Counted from the stretch's first letter, positions 32,388 to 41,761 are shown. The stretch: DNA of 61,822 nucleotides from Lachnospiraceae bacterium (GCA_017551665.1 JAFZLB010000094.1:1-61822), one strand, 5' to 3'. Notes: generated by a model not told the origin, from the sequence alone. Numbers and translations: made by a program.

Positions 32388-34505
32388 CTATTTCTGCAAG
32401 GTCTGGACCTGCTGCAGCAGCTCCTGCGGGACGGGAGTGCCTTCCTTTTGCAGCTTGGTGATGAGACCGGTGAGAGGGCGGAGTTTTCCCTGCGCATGCG
32501 AATCATGTTTTTTGATGAGTTCGCGGTATTGGGGATTGTCCGCCATTTTTTCCCGCAGTTCCTTCGGGAAGGGGCAGAAGGTGAAAAGAATTTCCCGCGC
32601 CACTTTGTTCAGGCGGGGGGATTCCGAAGCCTCATAGAGAATATACGTCATATAATCCGCGATAAACACTTTCTTGTAATCATTGGAATAGCGCTTCAGC
32701 GCGGTCTTCAGTTTTTCCTTGTTTTCCTCCGACAGCTGGCGGTTCTTTTTGAAGAATTGCAGGTAATCGCAATACAGTGCCGTGAGCGAGGGATCCGTGA
32801 CATCGTTCCAGTGAACCCCCTGCACCGTCTTGCACATTTCCCAGCGGAAATCACCGGCCAGCTGCAGCAGACAGTTTTCCGGTTCCTCCGTGAAGAAGAC
32901 GGGCAACAGCATCCGCGCAGGCGTGCCGCGGTCCTTTCCCTCAATTTCCTGCCAGAGGGAGCCTTTGCAGCCGATGATGGGCGTCAATACCATATAGGGC
33001 AGTACCACCTCATCCAAAAAGAGCTGGTTGACGCCGATCTCGGTATTGAAATAGCTGCGCTGCCTGGAGAAGAGACCGTAATCCACACTGCGGATGCGCT
33101 GCAAAACTTCCCCGATGCGGGACGCAGTAAGGTAAGATTTTACGAGCGGGCGGGTGACGTTCAGACGGTCAAAAAAAGGAACAAAGGAAGCGGCGTGTCC
33201 GAAGGTCACACGTCCGCCGATGGTGAAGAAATTTTTCGCCTCGAAGAAAAACCGGTTTTTTCCGTCCTTCAGCAGGGCGTTCATTTCCGCTTCCTTAATA
33301 TCACCGCTGTTTTTCATTTCCCGGAGATAGGTGGGATAATCCTGGTCAAATTCGTTTTTGGAGGGTTCGATTTCCATCCGGTAGATTTTGAGGAGCCATT
33401 CATAGGCGGTGAACACCCGTCCTTCGGGATCAGGCTGATAATTCTCCACCATGCTGTAGAGCAGGGAGGTGTTTTCTTCTCCGGCAAGCACCTCGTCCAC
33501 AAAGCCGAACTGAAAGAGCATCCTGACGGCGGCGGGAATGTGTCCCGGCTGTTCGATGCTTTGCAGGAAGGCAGCGAAATAAACTTCATAAAAAAGCTTG
33601 CCCAGGGCACGGCGCGTGGTTCTCGCTTCATCCGTAGTGGCATAGCGGTTCGGGTCATCACGAAACGCGATGATCCCGTCGCGGAAAGAATCCGCAACGT
33701 CCGGTGCTACCGCCGCAAAGCTCAAAATCGTATCCAGGGCGTTTTCGATCACCTTACCCTGGACCTGACCGTCCGGATCCGCGTGTTCATGCTCCGCGAG
33801 CCGCGCGCGGGACAGCTGCATGGCGGCGGCAAAGGCGGCGGAATCATTGCGGAGCGACTGTTCATAGGCACGGGCCTGCTCACAGGAGGTTGTGACGGCG
33901 GCGTAATAACGGGCGGTCGAAAGAATGAAGCCGGAAGCGATATCCGCACCGAGGGAATAACAGCTTTTGCGAAGCACCTCCGCATTTTTGAACAGGGAAC
34001 GCAGATAAGCCTCCTCCCATTCCGTAATGCCGTCATTCAGAACGGGAGGCGCCAGATGCGGGATGCTGTCAAAGGACTGCGGATACTCGCCAAGAGAGGC
34101 GCAGATTTCCGGATACTGCGCGTAATCATCCATGACGCGGTTGAAGGCGGCGTGATTGTATTCCAGTTTTTGTGCGCGTACGTTCAGGGCTTCGTTGGCG
34201 AGTCTGACCGCCTCCGAAGCGAGGATGGGACAGATTTTTTCATTTGAGCGGATGATTCTGTACAGGTCTTCCGGTGATTCATAGGGATACTGCATGACCT
34301 GTGCGTCCGTCTCAGCTTTATAGGTGAACAGATAAGGCTTTCCAGGCGTTTCCGCAAGCCCCAGGATTGCGCCGGCACCGGCGTGCAGCGTGTAATTCGG
34401 ACTGTCAATGAGGACGGTTCCTTTGATGACGACATCAAGAACATGAACCGTATCCGCGGCGGCCGCGTGAAGCACCGCGCCCCTGCTCACTGTGGAAATG
34501 GACAT
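32388..34505 (-). CDS. Unrecognised 705-residue protein, cNMP-binding-like N-terminus
   Basis: I do not recognise this family. The first 110 or so residues read as a beta-roll resembling a cyclic-nucleotide-binding domain (VLHAAAADTVHVLDVVIKGTVLIDS, then GAGAILGLAETPGKPYLFTYKAETDAQVMQYP). The remaining 590 residues are mostly helical with no membrane segment, no DNA-binding helix-turn-helix and no enzyme motif that I can name. GGAGGAG lies before the ATG. The product is probably cytoplasmic. The TAG stop (32388-32390) begins one base after the mature tmRNA end, so the genes converge with no gap. It diverges from the L,D-transpeptidase gene. A signalling role, perhaps nucleotide-responsive, is only a guess. 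Confidence 0.75.
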   Translation of the reverse strand: MSISTVSRGAVLHAAAADTVHVLDVVIKGTVLIDSPNYTLHAGAGAILGLAETPGKPYLFTYKAETDAQVMQYPYESPEDLYRIIRSNEKICPILASEAVRLANEALNVRAQKLEYNHAAFNRVMDDYAQYPEICASLGEYPQSFDSIPHLAPPVLNDGITEWEEAYLRSLFKNAEVLRKSCYSLGADIASGFILSTARYYAAVTTSCEQARAYEQSLRNDSAAFAAAMQLSRARLAEHEHADPDGQVQGKVIENALDTILSFAAVAPDVADSFRDGIIAFRDDPNRYATTDEARTTRRALGKLFYEVYFAAFLQSIEQPGHIPAAVRMLFQFGFVDEVLAGEENTSLLYSMVENYQPDPEGRVFTAYEWLLKIYRMEIEPSKNEFDQDYPTYLREMKNSGDIKEAEMNALLKDGKNRFFFEAKNFFTIGGRVTFGHAASFVPFFDRLNVTRPLVKSYLTASRIGEVLQRIRSVDYGLFSRQRSYFNTEIGVNQLFLDEVVLPYMVLTPIIGCKGSLWQEIEGKDRGTPARMLLPVFFTEEPENCLLQLAGDFRWEMCKTVQGVHWNDVTDPSLTALYCDYLQFFKKNRQLSEENKEKLKTALKRYSNDYKKVFIADYMTYILYEASESPRLNKVAREILFTFCPFPKELREKMADNPQYRELIKKHDSHAQGKLRPLTGLITKLQKEGTPVPQELLQQVQTLQK

Positions 34506-34618
34506 AAAATCTCCTCCGTGTCACCCTATTATCCATCATTTCACACAAAAGCACAAGCCCCGGTGAAGCATTTTTGATGCGGCTGCGGAAGAACATAATA
34601 ATCCCTTCATTTGGGGGG

Positions 34619-34647
34619 TATACAAAAACGGTCATGTGTCGTAAAAT
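34619..34647 (+). promoter_or_regulatory. Candidate promoter of the L,D-transpeptidase gene
   Basis: TATACA (34619-34624), 17-bp spacer and TAAAAT (34642-34647). It lies in the short divergent region before the gene at 34683 and gives a leader of about 30 nt. The -35 box is weak. Confidence 0.35.
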
Positions 34648-34682
34648 AGTGAAAAAGAAAACGTTTTTTAAGGAGGATGGAG

Positions 34683-35657
34683 ATGAATCGAAATCTGTGC
34701 AGGCTTGTGGCGGCGCTCTTCATTGTTTGCGGGGTGCTGGCTTGCGGGAAAATGAGCGCAAAGGCGGCACCGCTGACAATGCCGGACGGAACTGTCTTTG
34801 ACCCGGTCTATTATTCCGACCGCTACGCGGACTTAAAAGCCGCTTTCGGCGAGGATGTCAACAAGCTCTGGAATCATTACAAGACCTACGGCAGAAACGA
34901 GAACCGCGTCTGTGTGGATCCGGCGAACGCCGCGCCGCAGGGCAAAATCGAGATCATGGACGGGGCGGTCTGGTTTGATTATGAGTTTTACGCCAACCGT
35001 TATGCTGATTTAAAGCAGGCCTTCGGCATGGACAAGGCAAAGCTGTACCGTCATTACATGACCTACGGCATGAAGGAAAAACGTCAGGCCTATGCGGGAC
35101 AGAAGGTTTCCCAGATCGAACAGGCCAAGGCCGTGGAGCGTGCAACAAACGTCAAATACCCGTATTACGTGAAGGTGAACCGCGTGGCAAACGTTGTAAC
35201 GGTCTACGCCATGGATACCGCGGGGAAATACAGCATCCCGTACAAGGCCTTTACCTGTTCCACCGGCCAGAATACACCGCTTGGCACATTCAAAACCTTA
35301 AGCAAGGTGCGCTGGCTGTTCCTGATCCATAACCAGTGGGGACAGTACACCACGCAGTTCAAGGGGCCGTACTGGTTCCATTCCGTGCCCTATTCCGCAA
35401 AGGCGGAAGACACGCTGAAGTATGAGGAGTTCAACAAGCTCGGTACGATGTGCTCCGCGGGCTGTGTCCGCATGACGGTGGCGGATGTGAAGTGGCTTTA
35501 TGACAATCTGCCCATCGGCACCACGATCGAGATTTATGACGATGCCGCGAATCCCGGCGCGCTGGGCACACCGCAGGCACCGAGGATTGACGAGAACAGC
35601 CCGAACAGGGGATGGGACCCTACCGACCCTCACGCAAACAACCCCTGGAGACAGTAA
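34683..35657 (+). CDS. Secreted L,D-transpeptidase (YkuD) with two N-terminal repeats
   Basis: Forms or remodels 3-3 peptidoglycan cross-links or attaches proteins to the wall. The 324 residues have a signal peptide (about 1-29, ending near MSAKA), two repeats of about 36 residues (FDPVYYSDRYADLKAAFG and FDYEFYANRYADLKQAFG, each followed by HYxTYG), and a YkuD domain (about 155-290) with HSVPY and the active-site CSAGCVRM. A short Pro/Asn/Trp-rich tail follows. AGGAGG lies 6 bases before the ATG at 34683; the ATG at 34677 touches the Shine-Dalgarno and is less likely. The repeats occur in surface proteins of related bacteria and may bind wall glycans. Confidence 0.9.
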   Translation: MNRNLCRLVAALFIVCGVLACGKMSAKAAPLTMPDGTVFDPVYYSDRYADLKAAFGEDVNKLWNHYKTYGRNENRVCVDPANAAPQGKIEIMDGAVWFDYEFYANRYADLKQAFGMDKAKLYRHYMTYGMKEKRQAYAGQKVSQIEQAKAVERATNVKYPYYVKVNRVANVVTVYAMDTAGKYSIPYKAFTCSTGQNTPLGTFKTLSKVRWLFLIHNQWGQYTTQFKGPYWFHSVPYSAKAEDTLKYEEFNKLGTMCSAGCVRMTVADVKWLYDNLPIGTTIEIYDDAANPGALGTPQAPRIDENSPNRGWDPTDPHANNPWRQ

Positions 35658-35678
35658 GGCCGGGCAGATAAATATGGG

Positions 35679-35719
35679 AAAAAAAATCCCCTCTCCGTTT
35701 GGGAGAGGGGATTTTTTTT
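35679..35719. terminator. Bidirectional intrinsic terminator
   Basis: An A-run (35679-35686), stem TCCCCTCTCC (35687-35696), 5-nt loop, the complementary strand (35702-35711) and a T-run (35712-35719). The perfect dyad of 18 bp serves the L,D-transpeptidase gene on plus and the pyrophosphatase gene on minus. Confidence 0.92.
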
Positions 35720-35734
35720 GGTTGTTTGTTTGAC

Positions 35735-37756
35735 TTATCCGATGATCTTATCCAGGATCCCGCCGTACTGTACGAAGACCGGCGCGAAGACCAGGGACAC
35801 AACGGTCATCAGCTTGATCAGGATGTTGATGGAAGGACCGGAGGTATCCTTGAAGGGATCACCGACCGTATCGCCGATGACGGTGGCCGCGTGGGTATCG
35901 GAGCCCTTGCCGCCGTGATTGCCTTCCTCCACGTATTTCTTCGCGTTATCCCAGGCACCGCCGGAGTTGGACATGAAGATGGCCAGCATGACGCCGGTGA
36001 CCAGCGCACCGCCCAGAAGACCGCCGAGTGCCGCGGGTCCCAAAAGGAAGCCGATGGCAACGGGGACGACAACCGCCATGATACCGGGCACCAGCATTTC
36101 CTTCAACGCCGCCTGCGTGGAGATGGCGACACAGGTGGAATAATCCGGCTTACCCGTGCCTTCCATGATGCCGGGGATGGTCTTAAACTGTCTGCGCACT
36201 TCCTCGATCATCTTATTCGCTGCCTTGGAAACGGAGTCCATCGTCAGCGCGGAGAACATGAAGGGCAGCATACCGCCGATCAGAAGACCCACGATGACGC
36301 GGTAATCCAGCAGATTGATGCCGTTTCCGGCACCGCCGTCACCGAAGAGACCGACCGCCTGCGCGTAGGAAACGAAGAGCGCCAGTGCCGTGAGCGCGGC
36401 GGAGCCGATGGCAAAGCCCTTGCCCATGGCAGCCGTCGTGTTACCGACGGAATCCAGCTTATCCGTGATCTTGCGAACCTCCGGCTCCAGCTGGCTCATT
36501 TCCGCGATACCGCCCGCGTTATCCGCGATGGGACCGTAGGCGTCGACCGCGACGGTGATGCCTGTCGTGGACAGCATACCGACGGCGGCCAGCGCGATGC
36601 CGTACAGACCGAAGGCCATATAGGCACCGATGATGCCGATGGCAATGAGCACCGTGGGAATGGCGGTGGACTGCATACCGACCGCAATACCGGAAATGAT
36701 CGTGGTGGCGGGGCCGGTTTCGGACTGGGCGGCGATTTTCTTGACGGAGCTGTAATCCGAAGAGGTGTAAATCTCCGTCATAATGCCGATGATCAGACCG
36801 ACCACAAGGCCGACGACGATCGCGATGCCTGCGTTGACACTTTCAAAGAAATAATAACTTAAGGCCAGAGAACCGATAACGACAAGCACGGCCGAGGCGT
36901 AGCTGCCCATCTTCAGCGCCTTGTGCGGGTTAGAATTCTCATCGCCGCGCACGAAGAAGGAACCGATGATGGAAGCAAGGATGCCGATGCCCGCGATGAT
37001 GAGAGGGAAGATCGCGCCCTTGTTGCTGTAAGCCGCAACGCCCAAAGCGATGGCGGATACGATGGAGCCGACATAGGACTCAAACAGATCCGCGCCCATA
37101 CCGGCCACGTCACCGACGTTATCGCCGACATTGTCCGCGATGACCGCGGGGTTACGCGGGTCATCCTCCGGAATACCGGCTTCGACCTTACCGACTAAGT
37201 CTGCGCCGACGTCCGCCGCCTTCGTGTAAATACCGCCGCCCACACGCGCAAAGAGCGCGATGGAGGAAGCACCGAGCGAAAAGCCGGAAATGACGTCCGG
37301 AGAGCCGGTAATCAGATAAATCACGCTGGCCCCCAAAAGACCGAAGCCCACAACGCACATGCCCATGACGGAGCCGCCCGAAAACGCGACGGAGAGTGCG
37401 CCGTTCATGCCCTTGTCCTTCGCGGCCGCGGCCGTACGGACATTGGCCTTTGTGGCGATGTTCATGCCGAGGTAGCCCGCGGCGGTGGAAAAGGCCGCAC
37501 CGACCAGGAAGGCCGCTGCCGTCATCCATCCGATGCCGAGGCCGATACAGAAGAACAGCACCGCGACAAAGATGATCAGAATTTTGTATTCCGACATCAG
37601 AAAGGCACGCGCACCGTCATGGATGTACGTGGCGATTTCTTTCATCCGGTCCGTGCCCGCGTCCTGCTTGGACACCTTCGCAATCAGATAAAAGGCGAAG
37701 AGCAGTGCGCAGACGGCAAGTCCTGTGGCAATATAGCCGAATGTTCCCAGATCCAT
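35735..37756 (-). CDS. hppA: Membrane-bound ion-translocating pyrophosphatase, K+-dependent type
   Basis: Pumps H+ or Na+ using pyrophosphate. The 673 residues form about 16 membrane segments. The pyrophosphate site is visible as [11 protein letters not shown] and DNVGDNVGD, with acidic and Lys residues for Mg-PPi. [17 protein letters not shown] has Ala at the position that is Lys in K+-independent enzymes, so K+ dependence is expected. The K+-dependent group contains both Na+ and H+ pumps, and I cannot decide between them from motifs. GGGAGG precedes the ATG by 7 bases. It is a single-gene unit with its own promoter and a shared terminator. Confidence 0.95.
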   Translation of the reverse strand: MDLGTFGYIATGLAVCALLFAFYLIAKVSKQDAGTDRMKEIATYIHDGARAFLMSEYKILIIFVAVLFFCIGLGIGWMTAAAFLVGAAFSTAAGYLGMNIATKANVRTAAAAKDKGMNGALSVAFSGGSVMGMCVVGFGLLGASVIYLITGSPDVISGFSLGASSIALFARVGGGIYTKAADVGADLVGKVEAGIPEDDPRNPAVIADNVGDNVGDVAGMGADLFESYVGSIVSAIALGVAAYSNKGAIFPLIIAGIGILASIIGSFFVRGDENSNPHKALKMGSYASAVLVVIGSLALSYYFFESVNAGIAIVVGLVVGLIIGIMTEIYTSSDYSSVKKIAAQSETGPATTIISGIAVGMQSTAIPTVLIAIGIIGAYMAFGLYGIALAAVGMLSTTGITVAVDAYGPIADNAGGIAEMSQLEPEVRKITDKLDSVGNTTAAMGKGFAIGSAALTALALFVSYAQAVGLFGDGGAGNGINLLDYRVIVGLLIGGMLPFMFSALTMDSVSKAANKMIEEVRRQFKTIPGIMEGTGKPDYSTCVAISTQAALKEMLVPGIMAVVVPVAIGFLLGPAALGGLLGGALVTGVMLAIFMSNSGGAWDNAKKYVEEGNHGGKGSDTHAATVIGDTVGDPFKDTSGPSINILIKLMTVVSLVFAPVFVQYGGILDKIIG

Positions 37757-37796
37757 AATAAAACCTCCCAGTGAATCATTTATGTAACAATTATTT

Positions 37797-37825
37797 ATTT
37801 TGCCAGTTTCCGCGCCGTTTGTCTA
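37797..37825 (-). promoter_or_regulatory. Candidate promoter of hppA
   Basis: On the minus strand TAGACA (37820-37825) and CAAAAT (37797-37802) are 17 bp apart. The leader would be about 34 nt. It lies back to back with the promoter of the gene at 37859. Confidence 0.45.
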
Positions 37826-37843
37826 CTATTATTTTGCAAAATG

Positions 37844-37852
37844 TGTTATCCT
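37844..37852 (+). promoter_or_regulatory. Extended -10 promoter giving a leaderless GGDEF mRNA
   Basis: TGT directly before TATCCT (37847-37852) forms an extended -10 box; no good -35 is visible. Six bases separate the box from the ATG at 37859. Confidence 0.45.
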
Positions 37853-37858
37853 TTTTGT

Positions 37859-39547
37859 ATGAAGTACTTGCGCCTGTTGCGGTATCTGCTATACGGAATC
37901 ATCGCGCTGGCGGGCATTGTTCTTTTGCTGCCCGTGGGTCTTCGTCGCTTTTATACGGCGCCGCGTCATCCGATGACCGTGCTTTCGGACGGATGGACCG
38001 TGGAATACGAAGAAACGGTGACGGAAAACGTCTCCTTTGCGGAGATTTCTTCTTATACGCTCAACCGGGGCGAGGCACTGCTCCTTTTGCATCGTCTTCC
38101 GGAGCAGGACGCGCCGGACGCATCCCTGATGCTGCCGCTCGGCTTTTCCGTTTACCGGGTGTATCTGGAGGACGAGCTCATCGCCACCTTCGGGGATTCC
38201 GCCTCGGAGGCCGCCGTACCGCAGCATACCGCCTTTTTGCCCCTGCCTGAAGACAGCGGGGGAAAGCTGTTGTCGATCGCAATGAACGCGACGCAAAACG
38301 ACGCGCTCCGGCTTTCCGGCGATGTCATTGCAGGCAGCCGCGGGGACCTGTATCTGTACTGGCTGCAGGAAAACGCCTACGGCCTGTTTTTCGGCATGTT
38401 TTTCCTGGTCTACGGCCTGCTGCTCCTTTGTGTCTCCGTCGGTGTCAGGAAGACGCCGGGGGGCAATCTTTCCTGGCTGTCCGCGGCCGCGGTGCTCGTG
38501 CTTTCGGGGCTGAACCATCTGACCTACGCGGAGGCGGTTTCTTACGCCTTTTCCGATCCCGCGCTGAACACGCTGCTCTTCGGTGCGTCGCTTTGGCTTT
38601 TCCCGGCGGCGCTGATGCTGGCCTCGGCCAGCGTTCTGCAGGGCTTTTTCCGGAAAATCCAGATGTATGTCGCCGGCGGGCATTTCGCGCTCGCGCTGCT
38701 GATGATCCTGCTTCATGTCATGGGACGGACCGGCGGCTCCTTCGGCAGCCGTTTCCGGCTCTTTATCGTGCTGGCGGTTTTGGAAACGGCGGGCGCCGTG
38801 GCGCTGACCGTGCTTTGTTACCGCAGGGAACACATCCCCTTCCAGGCCATGAGCGCCGGCTGCGGCTTTGCCGCCTGCGGGGGCGTGATTCATCTGTTGT
38901 TCTTCGGTGCCCTGAACCGGAAGACCTACGGCTTTCACCTCGGCTTTTCCGCGCTGACGGCCGGCCTGCTGGTGTTCACCGGCACCGTCATGCTGCGCTA
39001 TTATCTGACGCAGGCGGATTACCGCGAGGAAATGCGGCGGAACAAAAAGCTCTCCGGCATTGCCTACACCGATCCGCTGACCGGGCTTGCCAACCGCGCC
39101 AGATGCGCGCAGTACATGCAGGAACTGGACCGGGAGAAGGCCAAATACTGCATTATCAACTATGACGTCAACGGTCTGAAGAAAATCAACGACACCCTCG
39201 GCCATACGCAGGGGGACCGTTTTCTGAAGGGCTTCGGCTATATCCTCAAGGTGTTTTTCAAGGACACGGGACTCGTCGGCCGGATGGGAGGCGATGAATA
39301 CGTCGTGTTTTTGAAGGACGCGGATCTGGCCATGGGCGAGGACAAGGCGGATGCCTTCCAGGTACTGCTGTTGAAGATGAACCGCGCGGAGGGAGCGGCC
39401 TTCAAATACGAGGCGTCCTACGGCGTGGCGCATTCCGACGAGGTGCGCTCGCATAAGAGCGATGACGTCTACCGTCTGGCGGATGACCGCATGTATGAGA
39501 TGAAGCGCATTGTACACCTGAGGAACGGAGGGGACGGCCGTGACTGA
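37859..39547 (+). CDS. Membrane diguanylate cyclase, jelly-roll + 7TM + GGDEY
   Basis: Same layout as the protein at 25893: a membrane helix (about 5-25), an extracellular jelly-roll (about 30-165, with FSVYRVYLEDELIATFGDS), seven membrane segments (about 170-385) and a GGDEF-type domain. The active-site motif reads GGDEY (near residue 477), a conservative change usually compatible with activity. An in-frame ATG at 37841 is upstream of the -10 box and would add six residues; the promoter and the hydrophobic start favour 37859. There is no Shine-Dalgarno. The stop overlaps the next start by 8 bases. The sensed ligand is unknown. Confidence 0.85.
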   Translation: MKYLRLLRYLLYGIIALAGIVLLLPVGLRRFYTAPRHPMTVLSDGWTVEYEETVTENVSFAEISSYTLNRGEALLLLHRLPEQDAPDASLMLPLGFSVYRVYLEDELIATFGDSASEAAVPQHTAFLPLPEDSGGKLLSIAMNATQNDALRLSGDVIAGSRGDLYLYWLQENAYGLFFGMFFLVYGLLLLCVSVGVRKTPGGNLSWLSAAAVLVLSGLNHLTYAEAVSYAFSDPALNTLLFGASLWLFPAALMLASASVLQGFFRKIQMYVAGGHFALALLMILLHVMGRTGGSFGSRFRLFIVLAVLETAGAVALTVLCYRREHIPFQAMSAGCGFAACGGVIHLLFFGALNRKTYGFHLGFSALTAGLLVFTGTVMLRYYLTQADYREEMRRNKKLSGIAYTDPLTGLANRARCAQYMQELDREKAKYCIINYDVNGLKKINDTLGHTQGDRFLKGFGYILKVFFKDTGLVGRMGGDEYVVFLKDADLAMGEDKADAFQVLLLKMNRAEGAAFKYEASYGVAHSDEVRSHKSDDVYRLADDRMYEMKRIVHLRNGGDGRD

Positions 39548-41669
39548 GAAAAAACGCCCTCTGATCCTTCCCTTCTTTTTCCTGGTGCTGTTTTTGCTGC
39601 TGCTCGGGCTGCAGAGTCTTCTGGCCGCCAGCGAAGGACTGGTGACGCTGACGAGCGGCTGGGATCTGACCTTCCGCGGCGAGACGCTGCATAACGCGGA
39701 CTGGGAGGAGGTGTCGCGGCTGATGAAGCAGGAGAGCGCTGCGGGAGAGGCCGTCACGCTGTCCCATCTGCTGCCGGCCGTGTATGACGAGGAAAGCGGC
39801 GAAGCGTCGGACTTCCCGGCCCTGCTCTTGGAGACCAGGGAAAGCAGCCTGCGCGTGATGATCGACGGAGAGGAGCTGTATCTTCGGGAGGAAGAAGAGG
39901 TCGCGGTGGCCGCGGCGGACGTTCCCGTGACACAGATCATTGCGCTGCCGCGGGAGACCGAGGGGCATCTTCTGACGATACAGGTCACCGGTGAGACGGA
40001 CGAGGCCGGCGGCATCCTGAAGCCCGTAACGGTCGGCAGCCGGGAGGCCATGTATAAAAACCATAACCGCAACGGTCTCGTCGCCTTTGGTGCCGGCGTT
40101 TCCATGACCTTCTTTGCCCTGGTGTCCCTGCTGCTGATGACGCTGTTCTTCTTAAGGCTCCGGCGGATTGAAACCCGTATGGCGGCCGCCGTCGTGACGG
40201 CCGACGCGGGGCTCTTTATGGCGCTGTCCACGGGGCTGCTGCGGCAAATTACCGGGAACGCGCTGATGTCGTTCCGGCCGGTGCTGCTGTTTTTGTTTGT
40301 GCCGCTGATGACGATGTATGTTTCGCGCGCGGGGACGGCGAAGAAGACGAAGCGGACGCGCATGCTGCAGACGGCCTGCGCCCTGTTGTCCCTGCTCTGT
40401 CTGTTCCTGTATCTGAAGAGCGCCCTTTCGCTGAAGGTATTGCTGCCGCTGTATCTTGTACCGTTGCTCTTTGTCAGCATCCGCCTCGGCATGGAGAGCT
40501 GCCCGCCCGTCTTCGGGAAGAACGCGCTGACGGAGCAGAATCTGCTTTCGCTTGCCGTTACGGCACTGTCCCTCATTCCCTGCATGGACACGATCGGGAG
40601 CATCCTTCAGATGTTTTTCGGCCTCGAGAAAAGCGGCATCAACCGTTTTGCCTTTCCGGCGGCGGCCGCAATGTTCTTTACGGCACAGACCTTCCATGAC
40701 ATCACCTTCTTAAGGGAATCCGTTCTGAAGCATGACGAAAACACCGTGCTGTACCGCGTGGCCTACGAGGATGCGCTGACCGGTCTCAACAACCGTACCG
40801 CCTGGGACGAAAAGATCCATGAGGTGGACGAGTCCGACCACGGCTGGTGCATCATTTCCATGGACCTGGACGGTCTGAAGGGCATCAACGATACAAAGGG
40901 ACACGCGGCGGGAGACAAGCTGATCTCCGGCTTTGCCCGCGTGCTGGAAGAAGCCTTCGGCAGAAAGTATTTCCTCTCGCGCATCGGCGGCGACGAGTTC
41001 TGCGTCATCATGGAGGATGTGGACGAGGCGGAGGTGAAGCGCTGTCTGGATAAGTTGGAGGCGCGTCTGAAGGCCTGGGACAAGAGAGAAAAGAACGTGA
41101 CCCATCACTGCTCCTACGGCTATGCCTTCTTTGTGCCCGGCGAAAAGGACGCCCATACGACCTATCTGGAAGCCGACATGACGATGTATGAAATGAAGTC
41201 CAAGCACAAGGCGGCCAAGAAAGCGGCGGCCATGGTGCAGAGCCATTCCGCGGACGCGAAGGTGGCGCAGATTGTGCAGGAGACCATCGCCCAGATGCGG
41301 GACGAGGAGCTGGCACAGGGGAAGGCCGAGACCATGTCCGGCACGGCGGCGCTGCTGCATGTGGCGGGGAAGAGCTTTGCGGAGGGCAGTGCACCCGAGG
41401 AAAACGCCAAGGAGCGTTCTTACGCGGAGCGGCCGATCAAACCGGTGCAGCTGAGTCCCCTTGCGCAGCGTAAGCAGACGGAAAAGCTGATGGAACAGCG
41501 CAGGCAGGCGGCGCAGCCGGTCAAGCCCGCGGCGGAGAATACCGTGGAGAGCATTGAGCAGCGGGAGATTCAGAGAGTGGCAAAGGATGCCGCCGTGAAG
41601 AAGGCGGTGAAGACGCTGGAGGAAGTGATGGCGCAGCAGGCGGCGAACAACGACGGCGGGAATACATGA
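39540..41669 (+). CDS. Membrane diguanylate cyclase with long C-terminal tail
   Basis: The 709 residues repeat the layout: membrane helix (about 8-28), extracellular domain with GWDLTFRGETL (about 35-165), seven membrane segments (about 175-385) and a GGDEF domain with intact GGDEF near 482. After the cyclase domain (ending about 555) comes a hydrophilic tail of about 150 residues rich in Ala, Gln, Glu and Lys, likely coiled-coil or disordered, which its three relatives in the window lack. The GTG start at 39540 lies inside the upstream stop region with GGAGG in front, so translation is coupled. A promoter and an EAL-like/HDOD gene follow. The tail may bind a partner protein. Confidence 0.85.
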   Translation: MTEKKRPLILPFFFLVLFLLLLGLQSLLAASEGLVTLTSGWDLTFRGETLHNADWEEVSRLMKQESAAGEAVTLSHLLPAVYDEESGEASDFPALLLETRESSLRVMIDGEELYLREEEEVAVAAADVPVTQIIALPRETEGHLLTIQVTGETDEAGGILKPVTVGSREAMYKNHNRNGLVAFGAGVSMTFFALVSLLLMTLFFLRLRRIETRMAAAVVTADAGLFMALSTGLLRQITGNALMSFRPVLLFLFVPLMTMYVSRAGTAKKTKRTRMLQTACALLSLLCLFLYLKSALSLKVLLPLYLVPLLFVSIRLGMESCPPVFGKNALTEQNLLSLAVTALSLIPCMDTIGSILQMFFGLEKSGINRFAFPAAAAMFFTAQTFHDITFLRESVLKHDENTVLYRVAYEDALTGLNNRTAWDEKIHEVDESDHGWCIISMDLDGLKGINDTKGHAAGDKLISGFARVLEEAFGRKYFLSRIGGDEFCVIMEDVDEAEVKRCLDKLEARLKAWDKREKNVTHHCSYGYAFFVPGEKDAHTTYLEADMTMYEMKSKHKAAKKAAAMVQSHSADAKVAQIVQETIAQMRDEELAQGKAETMSGTAALLHVAGKSFAEGSAPEENAKERSYAERPIKPVQLSPLAQRKQTEKLMEQRRQAAQPVKPAAENTVESIEQREIQRVAKDAAVKKAVKTLEEVMAQQAANNDGGNT

Positions 41670-41687
41670 GATTTGTGAGGTATCTTG

Positions 41688-41696
41688 TGGTATAAT
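41688..41696 (+). promoter_or_regulatory. Extended -10 promoter before the EAL-like/HDOD gene
   Basis: TGG immediately precedes TATAAT (41691-41696). No good -35 is present at the right distance. The start would be near 41703, about 60 nt before the ATG at 41762. Confidence 0.45.
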
Positions 41697-41761
41697 AGAC
41701 AGACAGGAAAACAGGCGGATGACAGTCATCCACCGACCGCGTATCGCAGGGAGATTTGCTT

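Noticed and set aside
37889-40603. A 904-codon open frame on the minus strand opposite two cyclase genes
   Set aside because: It is antisense to two well-supported genes, has low-complexity Arg/Ser-rich composition and no recognisable domain. Long antisense frames are expected in GC-rich coding DNA. The same applies to long opposite-strand frames at 27545-28882, 28958-30382 and 9491-10798.
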